Positions 46,053-54,077 of a stretch of DNA of 54,077 nucleotides are shown in pieces. The notes beneath the pieces are model-generated. The model had not been told where the DNA came from and did not search any database. It worked only from the letters and a program-made list of their open reading frames with translations. The position numbers were made by a program, and so were the translations under genes. The DNA comes from Rhodoplanes elegans (GTDB lineage Bacteria; Pseudomonadota; Alphaproteobacteria; Rhizobiales; Xanthobacteraceae). The stretch covers positions 1 to 54,077 of the forward strand of contig NZ_NHSK01000090.1 in assembly GCF_016653355.1 (NCBI RefSeq), read 5' to 3'. Position 1 is the stretch's first letter, and the number at the start of each line of letters is the position of its first letter.

Positions 46053-47412
46053 GGGTCTCTCCACGATCCCGGAACGGGTCGAGACTCTCGGGGGTGTTGA
46101 TGCGCTGGTGCGCCTGGAAGATGTTCGCGGCCTCGATGATCTGGTCGCGAACGCCGTCGTAGAGAACGGTGCGGCGGTGCTGGCTGCCGAGCCGATCGAA
46201 GATCGGGAAGCCGACCCGCATGAGCGGCACGCCGAGCCGCTCCTCGGCCTGGCGGCCGTGGCTGTGGGTGACGAGCAGGTCGCAGCCCGCAGCGCCTGCG
46301 AGCTGCTCGAAGTCGTCGAGATCGCCGACCGTGACGGTCTCGGCCGGCACGCTTTCGAGGATCGACGAGTGCCCCGTGGTGGTGACCGCGGTGACGACCT
46401 CGGCCCCCATCCCGGTGAAGAACGTGGCGAGCTGATAGAGATGGTCGGGCTCGGCCGCGATTGCGACGCGCTTGCCGCCGAAGTGGAAGTGGCCGTCGAG
46501 CATCGCGTCCTGCAGGCGGCTGCGGGCGCGGCGCAGCTTCGCCGGCACGGGCCGGCCGGAGATTTTTGCCAGCAGCGCGACGAAGCGGTCGCTCGCCTCC
46601 AGCGAGCCGAGCGTGTCGAGCACCGTGAACGGCACGCCGCCGATCGCCGAGAGCCGCTCCGCGGCGCGGCGCACATGACGGCCGATGGCGATGCAGTGGG
46701 CCGCGTCGCCGAGGGCGCGGATGGCTTCCACGGTCGTGCCGCCATAGGTGGTCGGGATCCAGCGGCCCGGCACGGTGCCGTCGAGCGAGCCGGAGATGTC
46801 CGGCACGATGACGGGCTCGAGCCCGAAGCTCTCGACCGTATCGCGGATGTGGTCGATGTCGGCGACCGTGTGATGCCAACCCGGGAGGATCGCGATCTTG
46901 GTGGCCGAGCGTGCCGACCCGACCGCGCCCGGCTGGACGAGACCGTCCACCAGGGCCGCCACGGCCTTGCCGTATCCCTCCTCGATCGCCCCCTCGAAGT
47001 CCGGCGTATGAACCAGCAGCACGTCCGTGCCGGCGAGCTCCTCGGCCCGCTTCTGCTTGATCTGCTTGATGTCGCCCCAGAAATCTTCGCCGCGGGTCTC
47101 GACCAACGCGGTCGTGCAGACGCCGATCAGCTTCGGCTTGGTGCGGTTCTTCAGGTTGAGCAGCGCCTCTTCGAGGTGATCGGCACCGCCCAGAATCGTC
47201 GCCACCTCGTCCATGGCGGTGGTCTGGAGCGGGATCGTCTCCTTGAAGTGGCGCACGAACAGAACGAGGGCGAACGACGTGCAGCCCTGGCTGCCGTGGA
47301 ACAGCGGCATCGCCTCGGCGACGCCGAGGAAGGCGAGCGCCGCGCCGAGCGGCTGCGACGACTTCAGCGGATTGACGCTGGCGGCCTTCTGGGTGGCGGT
47401 GACCACGGCCAT
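46021..47412 (-). CDS. nifN: FeMo-cofactor scaffold subunit NifN
   Basis: A 463-residue NifN, homologous to NifK, forming the NifEN scaffold on which NifB-co matures to FeMo-co. Typical segments are NPLKSSQPLGAALAFLG, FHGSQGCTSFALVLFVRHFK and GVCTTALVETRGED. GGAGTGCTGAG precedes ATG 47412, one base after nifE. It overlaps nifX by 32 bases. Confidence 0.93.
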   Translation of the reverse strand: MAVVTATQKAASVNPLKSSQPLGAALAFLGVAEAMPLFHGSQGCTSFALVLFVRHFKETIPLQTTAMDEVATILGGADHLEEALLNLKNRTKPKLIGVCTTALVETRGEDFWGDIKQIKQKRAEELAGTDVLLVHTPDFEGAIEEGYGKAVAALVDGLVQPGAVGSARSATKIAILPGWHHTVADIDHIRDTVESFGLEPVIVPDISGSLDGTVPGRWIPTTYGGTTVEAIRALGDAAHCIAIGRHVRRAAERLSAIGGVPFTVLDTLGSLEASDRFVALLAKISGRPVPAKLRRARSRLQDAMLDGHFHFGGKRVAIAAEPDHLYQLATFFTGMGAEVVTAVTTTGHSSILESVPAETVTVGDLDDFEQLAGAAGCDLLVTHSHGRQAEERLGVPLMRVGFPIFDRLGSQHRRTVLYDGVRDQIIEAANIFQAHQRINTPESLDPFRDRGETHVGHSQVAHH

Positions 47413-47413
47413 C

Positions 47414-49153
47414 TCAGCACTCCCCCATGTCGTCGGCGTCGGTGTTCTTGAACTTCTTGCGATGCCGCGCGAGGTAGTCGGGATCGGAGTTCTCCACCCG
47501 GCTCTCGGCGAACTTCTTCCGGTGCCGGGCCGCGAAGCCGACGTCGGGCTCGGTGGCGGACGGGAGCTGATGAACCGTGGCGGTCGCAACGTTCTCGATC
47601 ACCTCTCCCCTGTGGGGAGAGGTCGGCGCCGAAGGCGCCGGGTGAGGGGGGACACCCCTCTCCGACGTCGGCACCCCCTCACCCGCGCGCTGCGCGCGCG
47701 ACCTCTCCCCGCTGGGGAGAGGTGAAGGAGCGTCCGTCGCAGGGAGCCTCACCACGGTCTCGATCAGGTTGCCGTCGGCGTCCCACGGCGGCGGGGTGCG
47801 GACCTGGGCCCAGAGCGGATTGTGGAGCGCGATGTCGATCTGCTTCACCAGCTCGACCATGCCGTCGTAGCCACCGTAGGGGTGGACGCGCTCCTGGTTG
47901 ATGTCGAGCCAGGCGGTACGGGCCTTCAGCGCGATGAACTGGGTGCGGCCGCCCGACAGCATGATGTCGGCTTCGCCGTCGGCCAGCATCTTGTAGAGGT
48001 CGCGCGGCGCCATCGATTCGAACATGTGCGGGTCTTCCCGCATGAGGATCTTGATGCGCTCGCGATCCTCGGTCGTCGACTTCTTGACCGAGGTGCCGAC
48101 GATGTCCATGCCGACTTCCATCAGCGCGGCGACTACCGACCACGACTTGACGCCGCCGGTGTTGAGCAGCACGCGCTTGCCGGCGAGCCGCGCCTTGTAG
48201 GGCTCGAGCCGCGCGAAGACGCGGGCCTCCTCCTCGGTCACCAACGCCTCGGTGCGCGCGATCAGGTCGGCCGGCGCGCCGCGCGCGACCAGGAGCTTCG
48301 CCATCTGGCGCAGCGACTCGGAAGTGTCGAGCACGCCGTAGAACGACCCCTCGAAATACGGGATGCCCCAGCGCTCCTGCATCTGGCGGGCGAGGCCGAC
48401 CAGCGCGGTCGAGCACACCACCATGGTGGCGCGCGCCGTGTGGGCCGCGGCGATCTCGGCGTAGCGGGCGTCGCCCGGCACGCAGGCGCGGACTTTGATG
48501 CCGAGCTTGTCGAGCAGCGGCTTCACCTGCCAGAACTCGCCGGCGAGATTGAACTCGCCGAGGATCACGACGTCGGTCGGGCCGGCGTCGTCCGGCTCGA
48601 CCGTGCCGATCACGTGGTCGAGCAGCGCCTGGCCGGCGATCTTGTTGCCGAGGTTCTTGGAGCCGACGAAGCCGGCACTCTGCACCGGAATGACGGGGAT
48701 GCCATACTTGGCGGCGGCCGCCTTGCACACCGCGTCGATGTCGTCGCCGATCAGCGCCGTGACGCAGGTCGCGTAGACGAACACGGCGGCGGGCTCGAAG
48801 CGCTGCTTGATCTCGCGGATCGCCTTGTAGAGCTTCTTCTCGCCCGTGCCGGTGACGATGTCGAGCTCGGTCAGATCGGTGGTGAAGGAGCGGCGCCACA
48901 GGTCCGAGCCGGACGAGCCGGAGCCGCGATTGTCCCAGGAGTTGCCTTCGCAGGCGAGCGGACCGTGGATCAGGTGCGCCGCGTCGGTGACGGGCTGGAG
49001 GGCGATCTTCGCCCCGTCGAAGGCGCAGCCGCCGGCGGCGGCCCCGGGCGTCAGCGGCTTGGAGCAGCCCGCCTTGCGGTCCTTCTCGGATTTGGCCTGG
49101 TTCTTCCCGCAGGCCGGCTCCTCGAACAGCGCCTTGACCTTGTCCTTCAGCAT
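47414..49153 (-). CDS. nifE: FeMo-cofactor scaffold subunit NifE, with repeat-derived insertion in the C-terminal tail
   Basis: A 579-residue NifE. The core (residues about 1-460) is normal: CAFDGAKIALQPVTDAAHLI, ACEGNSWDNRG, YATCVTALIGDDID and HPYGGYDGMVELVKQ. After the end of the core, residues of about 477-518 (LPSGERSRAQRAGEG... to ...APTSPHRGEV) are the translation of a composite palindromic repeat at 47600-47724. The tail after it has two near-identical ARHRKKF motifs (one followed by AESRVENSDPD, one by KNTDADD). GGGAGGTGAGACGG precedes ATG 49153. Catalytic scaffold function should be intact, since the inserted part lies beyond the conserved domain. Confidence 0.9.
   Translation of the reverse strand: MLKDKVKALFEEPACGKNQAKSEKDRKAGCSKPLTPGAAAGGCAFDGAKIALQPVTDAAHLIHGPLACEGNSWDNRGSGSSGSDLWRRSFTTDLTELDIVTGTGEKKLYKAIREIKQRFEPAAVFVYATCVTALIGDDIDAVCKAAAAKYGIPVIPVQSAGFVGSKNLGNKIAGQALLDHVIGTVEPDDAGPTDVVILGEFNLAGEFWQVKPLLDKLGIKVRACVPGDARYAEIAAAHTARATMVVCSTALVGLARQMQERWGIPYFEGSFYGVLDTSESLRQMAKLLVARGAPADLIARTEALVTEEEARVFARLEPYKARLAGKRVLLNTGGVKSWSVVAALMEVGMDIVGTSVKKSTTEDRERIKILMREDPHMFESMAPRDLYKMLADGEADIMLSGGRTQFIALKARTAWLDINQERVHPYGGYDGMVELVKQIDIALHNPLWAQVRTPPPWDADGNLIETVVRLPATDAPSPLPSGERSRAQRAGEGVPTSERGVPPHPAPSAPTSPHRGEVIENVATATVHQLPSATEPDVGFAARHRKKFAESRVENSDPDYLARHRKKFKNTDADDMGEC
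47600..47724. repeat. Composite palindromic repeat inside nifE
   Basis: Left hairpin ACCTCTCCCCTGTGGGGAGAGGT, inner CGCCGAAGGCG pair plus GGGTGAGG, then CCCCTCACCCG, a GCGCGCTGCGCGC pair and a right hairpin ACCTCTCCCCGCTGGGGAGAGGT. Same structure as the intergenic copies at 28782, 30398 and 49201. It is read through in frame, adding about 42 residues to NifE. Confidence 0.85.
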
Positions 49154-49200
49154 CCGTCTCACCTCCCGGAGTGAGCCGCCGCGGCGATCGCCGCAGTGGT

Positions 49201-49333
49201 CTTCACCTCTCCCCTGTGGGGAGAGGTCGACATCTGCACCGAAGGCGCAGATGTCGGGTGAGGGGGAGCCGAGGTCACCAATTTGCTCCCGACCCCCCTC
49301 ACCCCAGCCCTCTCCCCGATGGGGAGAGGGAGC
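49201..49333. repeat. Composite palindromic repeat between nifK and nifE
   Basis: Left hairpin CACCTCTCCCCTGTGGGGAGAGG, inner pair GACATCTGC.../GCAGATGTC, GGGTGAGGGGG, then CCCCCCTCACCCC and a right hairpin CCCTCTCCCCGATGGGGAGAGGG. It fills the 203-base gap between nifK and nifE, and may modulate expression of nifEN relative to nifHDK. Confidence 0.85.
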
Positions 49334-49356
49334 AGACCTCGTCGCTGGACGAGGCC

Positions 49357-50895
49357 TCAGCGGGTCAGGTCGAACGAGATGTCGGTCTTGGCCGGGATCT
49401 CGCTGTCGCGATCGAGCTTGTCGAACACCTTGTCTAGGATGGTCCGCAGGAGCTGCAGGCCGCCCTGGTAGCCCATCAGCGGGAAGCGGTGATGGTGGTG
49501 GCGATCGAAGATCGGGAAGGTCAGGCGGATCAGCGGCGCGCCGGTGTCGCGCTCGAGATACTTGCCGTAGGAGCTGCCGATCACGAAGTCGACCGGCTCG
49601 GTCAGCATCAGCGAGCGGAGCGCCCACAGGTCCTTGCCGGCCCACACCTTGGCATCCTTGTCGAACGGCGAGGAGGCGAGCAGCGTGTTCATCTCCTCCT
49701 CCCACGCCTTGTTGCCGTTGGTGGCGAGGCAATGGGTCGGCTCGCCGCCCGTCTCCAGGACGAAGCGGGCCATCGCGTAGACGAAGTCCGGATCGCCGAA
49801 GATCGCGTACTTCTTGCCGTGCAGATAGGCCTGGCTGTCGGCCATGGCGTCGACCAGGCGGCCGCGCTCGAGCGTCAGGCTCTCGGGGATCTCCACCCCG
49901 GCGAGCTCGGAGATCTTCATCAGAAGCTCGTCGGTGCCGGCGACGCCGAGCGGATAGTGGAAGCTCGCCGTCTCCTGGCCCTTGTCGCCGACGTAATCGA
50001 GCGTCTTGCGGGTGCAGTAGGTCTGCAGCGAGACGGTCGCCTTGGCGTTCAAGGCGCCGGCCGTGTCGGCCAGCGTGGTGCCGCCCGAATACATGCGGAA
50101 GTGACCGTCGGAGGGCGTGTCGAACTGGTCAGAGGCGTCCGACAGGATCGTGTAGCTCACGCCCATCAGGTCGAGGACGCGCTTGAGCTCACGGTTGTTG
50201 CCGACGCAGAAGCCGTCGAAGCCCGGGATGATGTTGACCGAGGCGCCGGGGTTACGCTCCTTGCCCTCCCAGAAGTGCTCCAGGATGCCCTTCATCATGT
50301 TGTCGTAGCCGTCGACGTGGCTGCCGACGAAGGCGGGCGTGTGGGCGTGCGGGACGTCGAACTCCTGCGGCACCGAACCCTTGTTCTTGGCGTTGCCGAT
50401 GAAGGACTTCAGGTCGTCGCCGATGACCTCGGCCATGCAGGTGGTCGAGACCGCGATCATCTTCGGGTCGTAGAGCGAGTAGGTGTTGGCGAGCCCGTCG
50501 ATCATGTTGTTGAGGCCGCCGAACACCGCCGCATCCTCGGTCATCGACGAGGAGACGGCCGAGGCGGGCTCCTTGAAGTGACGCGACAGGTGCGACCGGT
50601 AGTAGGCGACGCAGCCCTGCGAGCCGTGCACGAACGACATCGTCTTCTCGAAGCCGGCGGCGGCGAACACGGCACCGAGCGGCTGGCAGGCCTTGGCCGG
50701 GTTGATCACCAGCGAGTCGCGGGCGAGGTTCTTCTCGCGGTAGTCCCAGGTCTTGGCGTATTCGCGCTGGGCGTCGATCGCCTCCTGCGCGGACGGACAC
50801 TCGAAGACCTCGCGCTTGCGCTTGAACAGCTCCTGATACTCGGGCTCGTGGAAGAGCTTTGCGTGATCGAGGACTTTTTCGGCCGACTGCGGCAT
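49357..50895 (-). CDS. nifK: Nitrogenase MoFe protein beta subunit NifK
   Basis: A 512-residue NifK. P-cluster cysteines are in [32 protein letters not shown] and [12 protein letters not shown]. The C-terminal [20 protein letters not shown] is typical. CAGGAGCTACCC precedes ATG 50895. The gap to nifD is 221 bases, longer than usual, without recognisable gene or terminator; the gap to nifE carries a palindromic repeat. Confidence 0.96.
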   Translation of the reverse strand: MPQSAEKVLDHAKLFHEPEYQELFKRKREVFECPSAQEAIDAQREYAKTWDYREKNLARDSLVINPAKACQPLGAVFAAAGFEKTMSFVHGSQGCVAYYRSHLSRHFKEPASAVSSSMTEDAAVFGGLNNMIDGLANTYSLYDPKMIAVSTTCMAEVIGDDLKSFIGNAKNKGSVPQEFDVPHAHTPAFVGSHVDGYDNMMKGILEHFWEGKERNPGASVNIIPGFDGFCVGNNRELKRVLDLMGVSYTILSDASDQFDTPSDGHFRMYSGGTTLADTAGALNAKATVSLQTYCTRKTLDYVGDKGQETASFHYPLGVAGTDELLMKISELAGVEIPESLTLERGRLVDAMADSQAYLHGKKYAIFGDPDFVYAMARFVLETGGEPTHCLATNGNKAWEEEMNTLLASSPFDKDAKVWAGKDLWALRSLMLTEPVDFVIGSSYGKYLERDTGAPLIRLTFPIFDRHHHHRFPLMGYQGGLQLLRTILDKVFDKLDRDSEIPAKTDISFDLTR

Positions 50896-51116
50896 GGGTA
50901 GCTCCTGTCTTCTCTGCGCGGCCGCGCCATACGGCGACACGCGGCATAGAGCGCGTTCGGCGAAAGCTCTTCCCCGTTCACGGCGTCCGAACGCGCTCGG
51001 ACACGAGGGGACGACGATCCGCGAGACCGGCTCGGGCGGGGTGTCCCGCGACGAGCGGCCAAGGCCGCCGTCGCGGGCTCCCCTTCACGCGAGTGCCGGG
51101 AACCCGCGCGAACCGT

Positions 51117-52634
51117 CTATTCGGCGGCTTGCAGGACGGGCGCCTCGCCCTTCTTCTTCCAGGGGGCGTCGAACAGGCCCCACACCGGATTGTTGATGGC
51201 GAGATCCATGTCGCGGGCGAAGATCGCGAAACCGTCGTAGCCGTGATACGGGCCCGAATAGTCCCACGAATGCATCTGCCGGAACGGGATGCCCATCTTC
51301 TGGACCGGGTACTTCTCCTTGATGCCGGAGCCGACCAGGTCCGGGCGGACCTTCTCGATGAACTTCTCGAGCTCGTAGCCGGTCACGTCGTCGTAGATCA
51401 GCGTGCCCTTGCGGACGTAGTGGCCGGTCCGCTGGTAGTCGTCGTTGTGGGCGAACTCGTAGCCGGTGCCGGCGATCTGCATGCCGAGGTCTTCGTAGGC
51501 CGTTACCACGTGGCGCGGACGCAGGCCGCCGACATAGAGCATCACGCTCTTGCCCTCGAGCCGCGGCCGGTACTTGGCGACGACGGCGTCGACGAGGGGC
51601 TGGTACTTGGCGATGACCGCTTCGGCCTTCTCCTCGATCTCCGGACCGAAGTGCTTGGCGATCTTGCGCAGCGAGTGAGCGATCTGGCTGGGGCCGAAGA
51701 AGTTGTACTCCATCCAGGCGATGCCGTACTTCTCTTCCATGTGCCGGCAGATGTAGTTCATCGACCGGTAGCAGTGGATGAGGTTGAGCTTCGCCTTAGG
51801 GGAGCGCTCGATCTCGGCGAGGGTCGCGTCGCCGGACCAGTTTCCGACCACCCGCAGGCCCATCTCCTCGAGCAGCATGCGCGAGGCCCAGGCGTCGCCG
51901 CCGATGTTGTAGTCGCCGATCACGTTGACGTCATAGGGGCCGGCCTCGAAGGTGGTCTCCTTCTTGTCGAGCACCCAGTCGCGGATCGTGTCGTTGGCGA
52001 TGTGGTGGCCAAGCGACTGCGAGACGCCGCGGAAGCCTTCGCAGCGAACCGGCACGATGGTCTTGCCGATCTCCTTGCCCTTCTTCTTCGACACCGCCTC
52101 GATGTCGTCGCCGATCAGGCCGATCGGGCACTCGGACTGGATCGAGATCCCGTGGTTGAGCGGGAACATCTGCTCGATCTCGTCGATCACCTTGGCGAGC
52201 TTCTTGTCGCCGCCGAACACGATGTCACGCTCCTGGAAGTCGGAGGTGATCTGCATCGTGACGAAGCTGTCGATGCCGGTCGAGCCGATGTAGTAGTTGC
52301 GGCGCTGCGACCACGAGTACTGGCCGCAGCCGACCGGGCCGTGGCTGATGTGGACCATGTCCTTCACGGGGCCCCAGACCACGCCCTTGGAGCCGGCATA
52401 GGCGCAGCCCCGGATGGTCATCACGCCCGGGATGGACTTGATGTTCGACTTGACGTCGCACTCGGAGAGGAGCTGGCCTTCCTCGCCTTCCGCTCCGGTG
52501 GCGCCCTCCTCGGCTCCCTTGGCGACGCTGAGGTGCTTCTTGCGCCGCTTGGCGAACTTGTCCGGATAGGCGGACAGAACTTCCTCGATGACCTTCTCGT
52601 TGAAGGCGCCATCGTTCTCGTAATCGAGGCTCAT
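51117..52634 (-). CDS. nifD: Nitrogenase MoFe protein alpha subunit NifD
   Basis: A 505-residue NifD. P-cluster cysteines are in [28 protein letters not shown] and [14 protein letters not shown]. The FeMo-co ligands are the cysteine in [11 protein letters not shown] and the histidine in [17 protein letters not shown]. Molybdenum-type rather than vanadium- or iron-only nitrogenase is indicated by sequence and by nifQ/nifV/nifEN. GAGGAACGAGCC precedes ATG 52634, 73 bases after nifH. Confidence 0.97.
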   Translation of the reverse strand: MSLDYENDGAFNEKVIEEVLSAYPDKFAKRRKKHLSVAKGAEEGATGAEGEEGQLLSECDVKSNIKSIPGVMTIRGCAYAGSKGVVWGPVKDMVHISHGPVGCGQYSWSQRRNYYIGSTGIDSFVTMQITSDFQERDIVFGGDKKLAKVIDEIEQMFPLNHGISIQSECPIGLIGDDIEAVSKKKGKEIGKTIVPVRCEGFRGVSQSLGHHIANDTIRDWVLDKKETTFEAGPYDVNVIGDYNIGGDAWASRMLLEEMGLRVVGNWSGDATLAEIERSPKAKLNLIHCYRSMNYICRHMEEKYGIAWMEYNFFGPSQIAHSLRKIAKHFGPEIEEKAEAVIAKYQPLVDAVVAKYRPRLEGKSVMLYVGGLRPRHVVTAYEDLGMQIAGTGYEFAHNDDYQRTGHYVRKGTLIYDDVTGYELEKFIEKVRPDLVGSGIKEKYPVQKMGIPFRQMHSWDYSGPYHGYDGFAIFARDMDLAINNPVWGLFDAPWKKKGEAPVLQAAE

Positions 52635-52707
52635 GGCTCGTTCCTCGTTCGGATGTCGACGGCGGCGACCGGCGGTCGCCGCGCTGCTCGTGTCGGACGG
52701 GATCGGG

Positions 52708-53871
<1,164 letters not shown>

Positions 53872-53872
53872 T

Positions 53873-54045
53873 CACCCCCCTCCCTGTCCCTCCCCCACAA
53901 GGGGGGAGGGAACGACGACGACAAACGCCGTCGTGATCACGAGGCGCTCGCGATGTGGGCCGCGCGCACCGACGGACATGACGAGGTGACGACAGTGCGA
54001 CACCCTGTTCCCTCCCCCCTTGTGGGGGAGGGATAGGGAGGGGGG
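53873..54045. repeat. CCCTCCCCCACAAGGGGGGAGGG-type palindromic repeat
   Basis: Outer parts CTCACCCCCCTCCCTGTCCC and its inverted counterpart (GGGATAGGGAGGGGGGGTGAG) flank two hairpins with arms CCCTCCCCC/GGGGGAGGG around ACAAG or CTTGT loops. It is a variant of the composite repeat family, upstream of the NifA site. Confidence 0.75.
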
Positions 54046-54077
54046 GTGAGCCCCGGGCACGAGCGATGTGGGGAGAG

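Overview
This is about 54 kb of a GC-rich chromosome from an alphaproteobacterium of the order Hyphomicrobiales (Rhizobiales). The nitrogenase gene order (nifHDKENX, then nifX-associated gene, fdxB, nifQ; iscA-nif, nifU, nifS, nifV, nifW, fixABCX), the draT-draG pair and several dispersed palindromic repeat families resemble Rhodopseudomonas, Rhodoplanes and Bradyrhizobium relatives. A diazotrophic, possibly phototrophic genus such as Rhodoplanes is an inference from content only; no rRNA or tRNA gene was recognised.

Left part (1-9,100). A five-gene plus-strand operon encodes two ferredoxin-dependent 2-oxoacid oxidoreductases (an IorA/IorB type whose gamma subunit is fused to a ferredoxin, and a KorABC type). 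It is followed on the minus strand by a lipoprotein, a secreted helical protein, a FUSC-family membrane protein and a DJ-1/PfpI protein.

Catabolic and transport part (9,100-30,400), mostly minus strand. It holds a PaoABC-type periplasmic molybdenum aldehyde oxidoreductase, two xylose-isomerase-like (AP endonuclease family 2) proteins, a complete tripartite tricarboxylate transporter (TctCBA), an enolase-superfamily enzyme, a Gfo/Idh/MocA oxidoreductase, a TetR regulator and a branched-chain amino acid type ABC transporter (LivFGMH plus binding protein). Divergent from the ABC operon are a nitrilase-fold protein without the catalytic cysteine and a TrpB2-type PLP enzyme. Matching 16-bp palindromes before the enolase-like and Gfo/Idh genes suggest joint control by the nearby TetR protein.

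Cold-shock part (30,400-33,800). An RhlE-type DEAD-box helicase, an extended IF-1 paralogue and a Lys/Ala-rich protein face a convergent cspA gene across a set of terminators.

Nitrogen-fixation part (34,400-54,077). draT-draG (post-translational switch of nitrogenase reductase) run on the plus strand and converge on two large minus-strand operons. The nifHDKENX-nifX-associated-fdxB-nifQ operon has a canonical sigma-54 promoter and a perfect NifA site upstream of nifH. The iscA-nif-nifU-nifS-nifV-nifW-fixABCX operon has its own canonical sigma-54 promoter. Together they make nitrogenase, the FeMo-cofactor scaffold, molybdenum, homocitrate and Fe-S supply, and the electron-bifurcating FixABCX donor. 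nifA, nifB, nifZ and nifT are not in the window. The most unusual features are a palindromic repeat read through in frame near the end of nifE, the Cys-less nitrilase homologue, and the paired operator-like palindromes.
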